Assembly: GCA_944739405.2 (NCBI GenBank)
Contig: OX123190.2
Coordinates: 83,519,086-83,583,085 of the forward strand
DNA length: 64,000 nucleotides
Direction of reading: 5' to 3'
Source: Euclidia mi
Lineage: Eukaryota > Arthropoda > Insecta > Lepidoptera > Erebidae
Below are positions 1-8,878 of the stretch, piece after piece. Position numbers and translations under genes: made by a program. Each line of letters begins with the position of its first letter. Positions within the stretch are counted from its first letter, which is position 1. The notes beneath the pieces were generated by a model, which worked only from the letters and a program-made list of their open reading frames with translations, was not told the DNA's origin and ran no database searches.

Positions 1-69
1 TGTGTAAGCCAATGGGAGACAATTGGAAACTATTATCTAGATAATAATATTATCTTTTTTTTCTTTTTT

Positions 70-402
70 GTAGATTCACGCCAGTACCCCAAAGGGGTAG
101 ACAGAGGTATAATATTATACCCACATTTCGCTAGGTTATGAATTTTTAAGTCCCACGTACCTAATCAAAGGAGCTAGGCCTCTCCGTTCAAAGGAGAGGC
201 CTAGTCCAGCAGTGGACTGTTAAAGGCTGATGATGATGATGACGTAATAGTAGGCGAGTTTGTTACCGTTACTGGGCACTTTGCCAGACTCCGTGCTGCT
301 ACTGAGAATTCGGCATAACTCAGTAACACTTTTGCCCGACCTGTCATTCGATTAGCAGCCTCATAGGTACCCTATCCACTTAACTACGAAGGCAGAGATA
401 AT
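70..402 (-). repeat. SINE-A copy, split by a nested insertion
   Basis: Read on the minus strand this is a tRNA-derived SINE: a degenerate tRNA-like head near 400 (head type 2, as at 12.9 kb), a body with the GTGTTACTGAG and GGGCGAGCC-type segments, and the common tail at 70-110 (TCTACCCC, then GGCGTGAAT). It is interrupted at 160-241 by a SINE-B fragment. The two halves rejoin in register if the insert and one ACGTA copy are removed. Confidence 0.85.
160..241 (+). repeat. SINE-B 3' fragment nested in SINE-A
   Basis: This 82-bp insert has the SINE-B end (GGCCTAGTCCAGCAGTGGAC, then a GAT repeat). It is flanked by a 5-bp direct repeat ACGTA at 155-159 and 242-246, which is read as its target-site duplication (TSD). 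The 5' part is an inverted repeat around AGGCCTCTCC/GGAGAGGCCT, so the copy is short and rearranged. Confidence 0.75.
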
Positions 403-873
403 ATCAATGTAAAACAACTCTATTACATTTTATTGTAAAGATAAATCAACCAAGCAGTAAATCCGAGTCTTGTAAGAAAACACAAGATACATTGTAGAAA
501 ATATTTGCAGGAGGTGGTGCAGTAGAATTTATTGGTCGTTAAACGTTCACGAACATTGTCGCTTCGACCACGTTCGGACGTTCTCTGAAGAGAAAACGTG
601 GGATACAAGTGGTATATTACTGTGGGATATTTCTTTAATTTTCCAACAGGAAAAGGATGGTAATGTTTTTGTAGGAGTTATTATTCTTGAAAAATTTCCC
701 TTTACTTTATATTTTTACATCGTTCGATGACAATTTCTGTACTGATCAGTCGTACTGAGGGCAAGTATCTCCCACCAAAGAACGAACAAAAAGTAGTTCT
801 AAAGGCTTTCTCTGGGCATTGCTTGGCCATTCGATTAATTAAAAACAAAAATTGATAGCTAAATTATTTTTTA
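403..873. other. No recognised feature
   Basis: A+T-rich sequence. The short open frame on the minus strand at 423-608 has no recognisable motif. I see no repeat match to the rest of the window. Confidence 0.5.
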
Positions 874-990
874 TAGCCTCACGGCTGTATCGCCGAAGGG
901 GTGGCAGAGGTGTAATATTACATCCACATTTCGCCATGAATTTGTAGGTCCCACGTAATAGGGGGTGAGCTTATTGCCATACCGGGCAAC
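874..990 (-). repeat. SINE-A 3' fragment
   Basis: Only the tail and the adjacent body remain (the GGTCCCACGTAATAGGG segment at 947-964, tail at 877-915). The tRNA-like head is absent, so this is a 5'-truncated copy. Confidence 0.8.
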
Positions 991-1880
991 CGGGAACTTA
1001 ATTTACTAGAACGCGTGCTAAATCACGAACTTCAGCTTTCAGTACTTAATGAATGCAAAATTAACTATGTACTCTTCAAGGTTTATCATCTAATAGGTCA
1101 GCTCATCTGGGAGCGGAGCGGTGTGGAGCTTCAGTGACGTTCACGTACATATTTCACGAGATGAAACCATTGTAGTGAAACTTGTGCGGTACTTGGTAAT
1201 GTGACATGTTAACTATAGAGTTATATTATTTAAGGATGCTTTACGGACTTTTGAGCGTCTGACACGAGATATTGAGAAGAAAATGCGCAATGAACGTTTA
1301 GAATTTACGACCAATTCATAATTATTTCTGTTCTATGTAGTCTACTGATAATTAGACTAATAGTCCTCGTAAGAACCGTATGACCACTATTGAATGGCTT
1401 GAATATAGTTTCATAACCGATTAGATTTTTACATAATGTTAATCAGAATTCAAAGTATTTTATTGAAGTAGGTAGGTCGGTATATTATATTCAATTAATT
1501 TTACGTTTTATATTTCAATTAATTATACTCACAGTGCGACAACATTAACCAGTACCACATCCCTGTCTTAAAGTCAAATAGTATATTCCAAAAAGGCAGT
1601 TTATCACAGAGTGGCTCAGCAAACTCAGTACCGTACTATTTGTGTATACTATTAGTTTGTTTGACGCTGTGCAACAGCGCTATTAATGCACCCGTTGCCG
1701 GAACAGTTTCGTTTGTCTAGTGTTCATAGTCAGCACCCTCTATTTGACTTGGATTAAAGTCATGTAAGCGTTAGCGTTGGTTTGTCTTTGAAAGGTTTGA
1801 TTTTGTATGGCTAGATTTGGTCAGCTATTTAGATTTTAAAATTATAAGCATATAAGCAAAATTGTATTAAAAATTAGAAG
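991..1880. other. No recognised feature
   Basis: A+T-rich unique-looking sequence. I see no coding signal and no repeat shared with other parts of the window. Confidence 0.5.
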
Positions 1881-1890
1881 ACATATTAGA

Positions 1891-2111
1891 GCCTCGTTGG
1901 TCTCGCGGCATAAATGTGCGCGTGGGACTGGGAGATCTCAGGTTCGATTCCCGGGTCGGACAAAGTGATATTGGGATTTTCCGTTAGGAAATTCTCAGTA
2001 ACAGCACGCCCCCTATTACGTGGGACCTAAAAATTCATTTTGAAATGTGGGTGTTATATTACACCTCTGCCTACCCCTTCAGGGATACAGGCGTGAGTCT
2101 ATAAAAAAAAA
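1891..2111 (+). repeat. Full-length SINE-A, head type 1
   Basis: A complete tRNA-derived SINE. The head carries an A-box-like GTTGGTCTCGCGGCA and a B-box GGTTCGATTCC at about 1943. The body and the shared LINE-like tail follow, ending in a poly-A tract. A 10-bp duplication ACATATTAGA flanks it exactly (1881-1890 and 2112-2121), so the ends are certain. A SINE of this kind is transcribed by RNA polymerase III and copied by a LINE enzyme in trans. Confidence 0.93.
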
Positions 2112-2121
2112 ACATATTAGA

Positions 2122-2880
2122 GGACGACTAACAGCTAGGATTGGCTATGTTTGATCTATCCATGAATTTAGCTTCATACTTGTTCAGACTAACCAGACTT
2201 TCACAATCGATCCAAAGGTTTTATCTATTTATAACAATCTATGTTATCCAAGTAAGTACTACGATATTTTAATACTGTTTGTTTAGTAAGCTGAAAGAAA
2301 TTCAGCAACCATTAACGTATAGTGTTAGGCGTACATTGCCAATTTACCATTGAGGAAGTAATATGTGTTTTTTCACAAATGACTTAATAACGATTCACAA
2401 TATTATTTCATCAGTATATTTTTGATAAGCCATTAACTGTTGTCGTCGTTGGTTTGTTAAATATTAAGTACAGAAAAGAGTTACCATTTAAAAAAGGATC
2501 CCGCAAGTGCTATCAGAAACAAAAGATCCAAAAAAATATTTGTCCATCTTCGAACTTTCACGGCTGGCAGTTTAAGTCTTTTGTGCAAATTATAAAAAAA
2601 AATAAAAGCATAGAGCTCGGTGTAAGTTTCAGTCGGGATCTGTTGCGAAGTTTCGCGAGAATTAATCGAGATCCGAAACTTTCCATTTTAACTTGAAAAG
2701 AATTAACGAGGCTGAAAACGCGAGCGCGGTTCGTCCTGACTAAAAACTTCTTAACTAATTAAGGTTACCGACGCGGTTCGCGTCATTTGTCTAGAACGAC
2801 GTTTTAGGTTGTTTATTTTTGTTTGAGCGACATTGGTCACGCTGTTTCTTGCTCTTGAATACACAAAGGGCTTGCATTGA
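2122..2880. other. No recognised feature
   Basis: The plus-strand ORF at 2454-2696 (80 codons) is lysine-rich and A+T-driven with no motif. I do not call it a gene. Confidence 0.5.
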
Positions 2881-3104
2881 ATCATCATCATCATCAGCCT
2901 TTAACAGTCCACTGCTGGACCAGGCCACTTCTTTGAAAGGAGGAATTGGCCTTCTATACCATGCTGGCCAAACGGGTTTGTAACAAGTTTTCCTTCTCTT
3001 ACAGTGGTGTTCTCTGCATAATATGCTCCCTCTGTCAGCTCTTACGACACCCATGGGATGATATGGGGTGGTGACATTCCGTATTCTTAATCCGTCACCG
3101 TGTG
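2881..3104 (-). repeat. SINE-B, near full length
   Basis: On the minus strand it starts with GTGGTGACGGATTAAGAA, contains the CCCATGGGTGTCGTAAGAGC segment, and ends in a run of GAT triplets. The same unit recurs at 7.1, 29.8, 31.7 and 55.1 kb. It may be the 3' end of a LINE or a LINE-derived SINE. I see no RNA polymerase III box. Confidence 0.85.
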
Positions 3105-3199
3105 GAGAGCATTTAATATCAATTCTTTTTTCAATTGTCTGTTGCACAACGTATTTAGTTTTCCAACATATCTGTTCTTTACTTTAGGTATATGTTACT

Positions 3200-3370
3200 G
3201 GCTGACCCGGCGAACTTTGTACTGCCATATTTTTTGCCGTCAGTACTGGCTAAAGTCAAAGATTGTTTATTTGATAGAAACACTCTCCTGACAATAACGA
3301 AAACGTAAAATAAGACTAATCTAATTTTGCAGTCGTTTGGAAGTAGTTAATGCGTGTAGAAACATTTCGG
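3200..3370. repeat. Possible Helitron-like fragment
   Basis: GGCTGACCCGGCGAACTTTG at 3200 resembles the start of a common lepidopteran Helitron-derived repeat known to me. The rest is too degenerate to set limits. Confidence 0.3.
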
Positions 3371-3377
3371 CGATACA

Positions 3378-3616
3378 TTTTTAGGGTTCCGTACCTAAAA
3401 GGTAAAAACGGGGCCCTATTACTAAAAATATTAAAATAAAATATATTAAAGTGGGGTCCCATACAAAAACGTAAATTTTAAGCAATATTTTACTCGATCT
3501 TAAAAAACCGATAGAAACTTAAAAAATATTTAAGTATACATACAGCAAACGTGATTTTCTTTTATAGATGATGGTACGGAACCCTTCGTGCGCGAGTCCG
3601 ACTCGCACTTAGACAT
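3378..3616 (+). repeat. AGGGTTCCGTACC-ended element (internal deletion)
   Basis: Starts TTTTTAGGGTTCCGTACC and ends GGTACGGAACCCTTCGTG followed by GAGTCCGACTCGCACTT, giving a 13-bp inverted repeat at the ends. A longer copy of the same family is at 63.4-63.9 kb, with matching sequence near the right end (TTTTATAGATGATGGTACGG). No coding capacity is seen, so it is a non-autonomous element of uncertain class. Confidence 0.7.
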
Positions 3617-4026
3617 TTTTTATTTAAATAGATTTAAGGTGACTATCACACTCGATCTAGCCCACGATCGCTTTAATCCACACTCCGTGGTACAAAATTT
3701 CACTAGTTGCTCTTTCATTTCATTTCACAAGAACAAAATGTTTATCTGTGCTAGTTGTATAACAGTGAAGTGACATGTCTGCGTCTATGTGTGTGTTGTC
3801 GCGAAATGTGTCGGCAAACTTATCTGTAGGACGACACAATCTGTGTGATGTCGCCGGACCGAGTTGTACGAGTACAGCGATTTTGAGAAACGAACCGTTT
3901 TTCATTGAGAAAGGAAGAGTTTTTTATTAAGTGTCAAAGGGTTTTTCATTGACCGCTGAATTCATGCAAATTTTACATAAGCTACATACAAAATATGTCT
4001 AATATTTAATCTCTACTCTCCAAGGA
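3617..4026. other. No recognised feature
   Basis: Overlapping short ORFs on both strands (3588-3905) show no motif. No repeat is recognised. Confidence 0.45.
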
Positions 4027-4029
4027 TAA

Positions 4030-4340
4030 GGGCGGTTTGAGATTAGCGTTTTATAAGCTCGTTTTTTGGAAGCACATGTAGGCGCATATAGGCGCGCCAT
4101 TTGGCACACGCGCAACTCGTACGAGCGTTGACGCGCTTCTAAGCTCGTCTTATACGAGCGCGAGCGGTCAGAATCCATGTTGACACTGACAAGATGTCAC
4201 AACCGTTTAGAGCGAACACCCCGAAATATGGCCGTTTACGCGAGTCCGGTTTTTTGTAGTAGGTGATGTAGCGCGCGCGTAACCGCGTATGCTGAAACGA
4301 CGGTATACGCGCAGACAAATGCGCTAATCTGAAACCGCCC
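4030..4340. mobile_element. PIF/Harbinger-type MITE
   Basis: This 311-bp element is bounded by inverted repeats GGGCGGTTTGAGATTAGCG and CGCTAATCTGAAACCGCCC (one mismatch in 19). TAA flanks it at 4027-4029 and 4341-4343. A 3-bp TAA/TTA duplication and GGG-type ends are characteristic of the PIF/Harbinger superfamily. The interior is much richer in G+C and CpG than its surroundings and has no ORF, so it is non-autonomous. Confidence 0.8.
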
Positions 4341-4390
4341 TAAATCGTATATTGGCACCGTAATCGTGAGGTTAATCAAAAAATCATCAG

Positions 4391-4505
4391 GTAGGTACCA
4401 TTGCTGTTGTAAGACGATAAAAACGTCGATAAAACATAGGTATTTATACCTTAAATAAATTAAATATCGAGAATAAGACGCGTTGCCAGAAAATTGTATG
4501 ATGTA
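4391..4505 (+). repeat. Repeat J fragment
   Basis: Shares GCTGTTGTAAGACG, TTATACCTTAAATAAATTAA and an AAGACGCG segment with 39117-39330 and 58165-58345. It is probably the 3' part of a LINE or SINE family. The 5' half is missing here. Confidence 0.6.
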
Positions 4506-4566
4506 ACCGTGAGGCGTTGTTTGAATACAACGATAGTGTAGTTAACACGTCCACGTAACAAGTCTT

Positions 4567-4923
4567 TCTCCTAGCGTTATCCCAGTTTCAACCCGGGGTT
4601 CGCTTACTAGTCTGACCGGATTTGACTGAATATTAGCTTTTCCACGGGGCGACTGCCTGTCCGCCCTCCGCAACTAAAAGGGATAGCGATATTCCATGGT
4701 TTAGACTAATGTCAGTTTATTCAGAGATAGGTACTGACTCCCTATTACGACTGTCAAAGATCTTCATGACAACCGGGACCGACGGCTTAACGTGCTCTCC
4801 GAGGCACGGGGCAAGCGATAATTAATAATTCAATAAGCACATAACTCCGAAAAGTCAGTGGTGCGCGCCTGGGATTCGAACCCGATACCCTCTGTTGGTA
4901 TCTCCACTAGGCTATCGCTGCTC
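4567..4923 (-). repeat. SINE-F, full length
   Basis: On the minus strand it starts AGCAGCGATAGCCTAGTGGA, a tRNA-like A-box region, followed by a B-box-like GGTTCGAATCCC. A long body follows (GTTATGTGC, AGAGCACGTTAAGCCGTCGG, TTTGACAGTCGT) and the end is GATAACGCTAGGA. Other copies lie at 21.0, 25.1, 49.7 and 60.7 kb. Confidence 0.88.
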
Positions 4924-5389
4924 CATAGCATAGCGCATAGAAACAAGTACTATGGTTTAAATAAGTGCCAAGGCAAAAAATTTGGGCTTATGTCTTGACA
5001 TGCCTTATATACATAAATGATATGCAGCTCAGCGACCTAATTCCATTCAATATAAACTTGGTATGACCTACATCAGTCGTAAAGTAAGAATTATTTTTGT
5101 AAATACTCACAGGAAAAGTACCATAATAAAGCATAAATAACGATAATGAATATTAATATGTTTGTCTTATACAACTCACACACTTTAAGGGCTGTTTCCC
5201 AAAGGAGTTAAGTAAACAACATTCCCAGGAAAAACAGAATTATGATTATTTGGAGCCATTTCGTGTAATTATGTATAAGCACCATGTGGATAAACAACAT
5301 AGTGTTATTTTTAATTATGGGTTGTTATTGCTCTGTTTTTATTTTTATTGGTAAAGCTTCTAGGCTGGTTAGTAATGGTGACTTAAAAT
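4924..5389. other. No recognised feature
   Basis: A+T-rich sequence. No ORF or repeat is recognised. Confidence 0.45.
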
Positions 5390-5674
5390 ATGGTATTTGG
5401 AACTTTTATTTTGATGTACCTAATACGTGTTACATGTTGTGATATTTTCTGGGATTCAGATTCAATTCTAGGGATTATTTTTTATTGTTTTTCTATGGTT
5501 ACTAATGGCTTTAAATTATTTTTAATGGCTACGTCAACAGAGATATCAATAGGTTCTGAATCAATTGTGAATATAACAAACATACAAATGACACGTAGGT
5601 ATTGTACAGTGGCGGAATTAATGTTTAAGCTTTCTCTGGGAATTATCCTAATAAGTATTGTAGTCTCTTTTTAA
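5390..5674 (+). CDS. Unrecognised hydrophobic ORF
   Basis: This 94-codon ORF is rich in Ile, Leu, Phe, Met and Val. It has hydrophobic stretches at about residues 3-18, 27-46 and 78-94 that could span membranes, and few charged residues. I do not recognise the family. A decayed exon of an insect chemoreceptor (odorant or gustatory) is one guess from composition alone. There is no splice support and no neighbour, and the stop lies just before a LINE 3' fragment. A chance ORF in A+T-rich DNA is equally possible. Confidence 0.15.
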   Translation: MVFGTFILMYLIRVTCCDIFWDSDSILGIIFYCFSMVTNGFKLFLMATSTEISIGSESIVNITNIQMTRRYCTVAELMFKLSLGIILISIVVSF

Positions 5675-5872
5675 GTCAAAGTCAAAATCCTTTATTCATT
5701 TAGATCACAAAGTGACACTTATGAAAGTCAAATTTAAACATCATTACTGTATGCTTCTACATTTACATTTACTGCCACGTTCGCAAAGCAAGGGCGTAGA
5801 ACTATGAGAAAGAACGGGCAATAAAACTCACGGTCACTCTTTTTCATCGCCAGTTTTTTAATAATACATAAC
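5675..5872 (-). repeat. LINE 3'-end fragment
   Basis: Begins GTCAAAGTCAAAATCCTTTA and includes GGGCGTAGAACTATGAGAA and TCACTCTTTTTCATCGCCA. I recognise this as the reverse complement of a common lepidopteran LINE/SINE 3' end. It is the only copy in this window. Confidence 0.5.
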
Positions 5873-6335
5873 AATTAAACTTTTGTAAGGTGCTGCAACT
5901 GTTATACCTTCTATGTTACTTGTATATATTTACTTTACATGATACTCAAGCATAATCAAGTTAAACCTTGATGTTCATTTAGTTTGCCTCCTGAACATAG
6001 ACATAGGGATTGCTGCCCACTATTTAACAGCGTTGATCACCTTTGTTGTATCAAAAGATGGTATAAACCAATCTTCTTCACACAAGCAACCAAAACTTCG
6101 ACGATGAAATCCAAATGTGAGCGATATAAATTACTTTTCGCTTAAAATTTACGGCCGACTTCATTTTAATGGGCACATAAACGATAATTCTTTTGTTCAG
6201 TGGCATTTCTTAGTATTAGGATTTATGGCGACTAGTATAGCTAATGAAAGAAACTATTGTAAATAAATTGTGTTAATAATGTTCTGTTGGAACTAGTGGG
6301 TAGCGTTTACATCAATCAAAGTCAAGGTCGGGGAC
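5873..6335. other. No recognised feature
   Basis: A+T-rich sequence with no ORF or shared repeat seen. Confidence 0.45.
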
Positions 6336-6399
6336 TGGACAAAATGAGTACATTGACTCACCGAGATGATATTTCGGTGAGTCAATGTACTTGTTTTAT
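6336..6399. repeat. Hairpin, 17-bp perfect core
   Basis: Arms at 6348-6364 (GTACATTGACTCACCGA) and 6374-6390 are perfect complements around a 9-nt spacer. Weaker pairing continues outwards to GGACA/ATCC. It could be a folded MITE remnant or a snap-back event. There is no evidence that it is a microRNA. Confidence 0.75.
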
Positions 6400-6447
6400 C
6401 CAGATTAGATGTATTACTGCGTCCCGCCTACGTTTTAGGGAGTAAGA

Positions 6448-6752
6448 GAACAGAGGCCCAATTCCCGTAATTATTTGTTCAAAATAAAGTTTCGGTCTAA
6501 TGTCAATGTCATATTTAGGAATGTCATAAATGGTTTTCTCCCATATATTCTCGTAAATTAAGTGATATTTGAGTAATATCGCGCCTAGATGGTAAATTGA
6601 GCAATGTGTCAAAATATGTGTCACCGACGAACTATTTACTCGACAATGACATTAAGTTAGCAGAGTACCACTTGTTTGTCAATTCAAAATATAATCTCAT
6701 TCGGTCAAAATACAGTTTCGATGTCAGATAAAATAGGAGAATTGGCTTTCAG
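6448..6752. mobile_element. MITE-N copy
   Basis: Terminal inverted repeats of the type GAGGCCCAATTCCCGTA and AGGAGAATTGGCTTTC. Internal landmarks shared with the other copies are GTTTCGGTCTAATGTCA, ATCTAATTGTC-type segments and TCGACGTTGACAC. The family is non-coding. Copies are at 23.3, 25.8, 28.3, 31.2, 34.1, 45.3 and 50.4 kb. Confidence 0.7.
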
Positions 6753-7081
6753 GAATTTTTGAATGAATCAGGTGTGTGGGCCGCCAACTGGAGAATACCC
6801 TTTGATCAGACTGTGATTTTGCGTCTTGAGGACCACAGCTCGACGGATGATGATACGAGCCTTTTAACATCATCATTTCAACCTTGTACCGGTTGTGATC
6901 TTAGACTTTCGCCTTGCCATAGCCATGCTATCTCTCGACCTATCAGTCTGTGTTTGATAGTTTGCGTGGTAGTTAAAAAGCGGTTAGATTAAAAAAAAAA
7001 TGCGCCGATGTCACTGCAGGCACCCTCTAGTGTAGGTAGGTATAAGTTTCAAATAAAAAGCTACCAGAATGCGACCAGAAT

Positions 7082-7312
7082 TATCCGTGTGGTGACGGAT
7101 TAAGAATACGGAATGTCACCACCCCATATCACCCCATGGGTGTCGTAAGAGCCGACAGAGGGACCATATTATGCAGAGAACAGCACTATAGGAGAAGGAA
7201 AACTTGATATTAACCCTATACCAACACGTTTGGCCAGCGTGGAATAGTAAGCCAATTCCTCCTTTCCAAGGAGAGGCCTAGTCCAGCAGTGGACTGTTAA
7301 AGGCTGATGATG
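7082..7312 (+). repeat. SINE-B, near full length
   Basis: Starts TCCGTGTGGTGACGGATTA and ends GGCTGATGATGAC, with the internal TAGTCCAGCAGTGGACTGTT near the 3' end. AATGCGAC occurs on both sides (about 7067 and 7314) and may be the TSD. Confidence 0.88.
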
Positions 7313-7660
7313 ACAATGCGACAGTAGCAGTAGCTTATTTTTAAAGTGGATAGCATATCTACACGCTATGTATACTCAAATATTTATGATATATACTCAG
7401 TTTTGTAACGTCTTTCATCTTGCAACTTGCGTCCTCCTCTGTCGCTCTGATGCGATTGTTCGCCGTCCGTCGGCGCGCACAAAAGGTGTCCATTAGTTTT
7501 GTTAATGCAGCCGCCATTGTGGCATGCTATCCTGTTACCTAGATAACGGAGAAAACATCTGCGAATGTGTAGGAATAAATATGTACGGGGTGAACATCAC
7601 TATGCAGCTTTTGCAGACCACTGCCCGTCAATCTGAGCATAGGTCTCTCCTTTTATGCGA
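7313..7660. other. Moderately GC-rich unique stretch
   Basis: 7430-7560 is richer in CpG than its neighbours and includes GCCGCCATTGTGGCATG. No ORF, TATA box or splice site convinces me that it is a promoter. Confidence 0.3.
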
Positions 7661-7870
7661 GGTAGCATTGTGAACCAATAGCAAAATTTGGACTACTATA
7701 CCACGCTGTCCAGATGGGTTGGTATAGGGTTTGATGTCGAATTTCCGTCTCTTCCCCAAAATTCTATTTGCTTTGGTTATTTTTCTAGTATCCTCTTACG
7801 ACACCCATGGAATGAAATGGGATGTGATGTGGATATGTGGTGACACTTTGTATTGTTAATGAGTAGGACT
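7661..7870 (-). repeat. Diverged SINE-B-like copy
   Basis: Shares ACTATACCACGCTG, GGTTGGTATAGGGTTT and CTTACGACACCCATGGAATGA with SINE-B but has many changes and lacks the GAT tail. It is probably an older subfamily. Confidence 0.6.
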
Positions 7871-8310
7871 GTCTTCTTTCAAGTCTGGTGTCAGATCATT
7901 TATGGTAGCCGAAAGCCTGCGACATATCCCATCGATTTTTACCCTGAGAAAAAAATCAAGTTCGTCAATTCTTCATTAAAAAAAAAAAATTAGTTTGCTG
8001 TAAAACAACCAACATGTTGGAAAAATTAAACCAGTAGTTTATTTTCAATGTGTGACTCCGGTAAACGTTTGTTTATATTATTTATTTAGGACACCTTATA
8101 AGATATACGGGACATTTCCATCTAAATATAAATTATGTTCGCTTCATCAAAGCGCTTATAAATACCTCCTATAAAAATTTTGGTAGGTATATTCAATCGA
8201 ACGTTTATCACCATTACATTATTCATCAAAATGACTTAGTATCCAATTTACTGAAGACTATCCAAGCCTTCTTACACTTCAGAACGAACCTATTGAATAA
8301 AACGACGTCT
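7871..8310. other. No recognised feature
   Basis: A+T-rich sequence with a poly-A run at about 7979. No gene or repeat is recognised. Confidence 0.45.
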
Positions 8311-8376
8311 ACAATAAATTGTAGCTACGTGCTACGCCCGCTACGGCGCCGGGGCTACGCTCGTAGCGTTCTACGA
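8311..8376. repeat. CTACG/CGTAG cluster
   Basis: In about 60 bases the pentamer CTACG or its complement CGTAG occurs at least seven times, on both strands (GTAGCTACGTGCTACG, CGCTACGG, GGCTACGCTCGTAGCG). It is locally GC-rich and self-complementary. It may be the end of a non-autonomous element. Confidence 0.45.
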
Positions 8377-8639
8377 AATAAGTGTTCACATTTTTTTACT
8401 CAGTGGGAAGTTTTTGGATTGAAAAACATTAAAAAAGAATTTGGATGTAGAGCGCTTTGTTTTAAATATTCGTTTGCTTTTAATGTTAAGTAATTGTTTT
8501 AATATCTCAACGACTATAAAATTATAATTTAAGTATATTCGGTATCCGAAACTAAATTTTAAATTTAATCAAGTTTTCCATTTCCGTGTGTAGGTACACG
8601 AATAAAACATGATTTAACTATTACTCTTATCAAGATACC

Positions 8640-8878
8640 AGAGGATGCCCGCGGTTACACCCGCGTTATTTAAGGCTACTGCACTGCTCCCGTCACTCAT
8701 AGCTGATGTTATATAACCTATAGCCTTCCTGATGTTATATAACCTATAGCCTTCCTCGATAAAAGGGCTATCTAACACTGAAAGATTTTTTTAAATCGGT
8801 CCAGTAGTTCCTGAGATTAGTGCGTTCAACCAAAGAAACAAACAAACAAACTCTTCAGCTTTATATATTAGTATAAGA
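8640..8878 (-). mobile_element. Helitron-like non-autonomous element
   Basis: On the minus strand it runs from TCTTATACTAATATATAAAG to a GC hairpin (ACGCGGGTGTAACCGCGGGC) near its end, as in the other copies at 41.2, 46.9 and 52.5 kb. It shares GAAAGATTTTTTTAAATCGG with 46.99 kb. A 26-bp unit at about 8704-8755 (TGATGTTATATAACC...) is exactly duplicated in tandem. Confidence 0.65.

Noticed and set aside
1889..1965. tRNA gene
   Set aside because: A- and B-box-like sequences with GGTTCGATTCC occur here and at about ten other places, but each belongs to a dispersed SINE with body, tail and TSD, and the acceptor stems do not pair.
2791..3147. 118-codon minus-strand ORF
   Set aside because: It is a reading through SINE-B, and the same peptide recurs wherever SINE-B does.
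6348..6390. microRNA precursor
   Set aside because: The stem is perfect and short with no bulges or flanking single-stranded arms, and I know no matching mature sequence.
7430..7560. CpG-rich promoter
   Set aside because: There is no TATA box, initiator, donor site or downstream ORF to support it.
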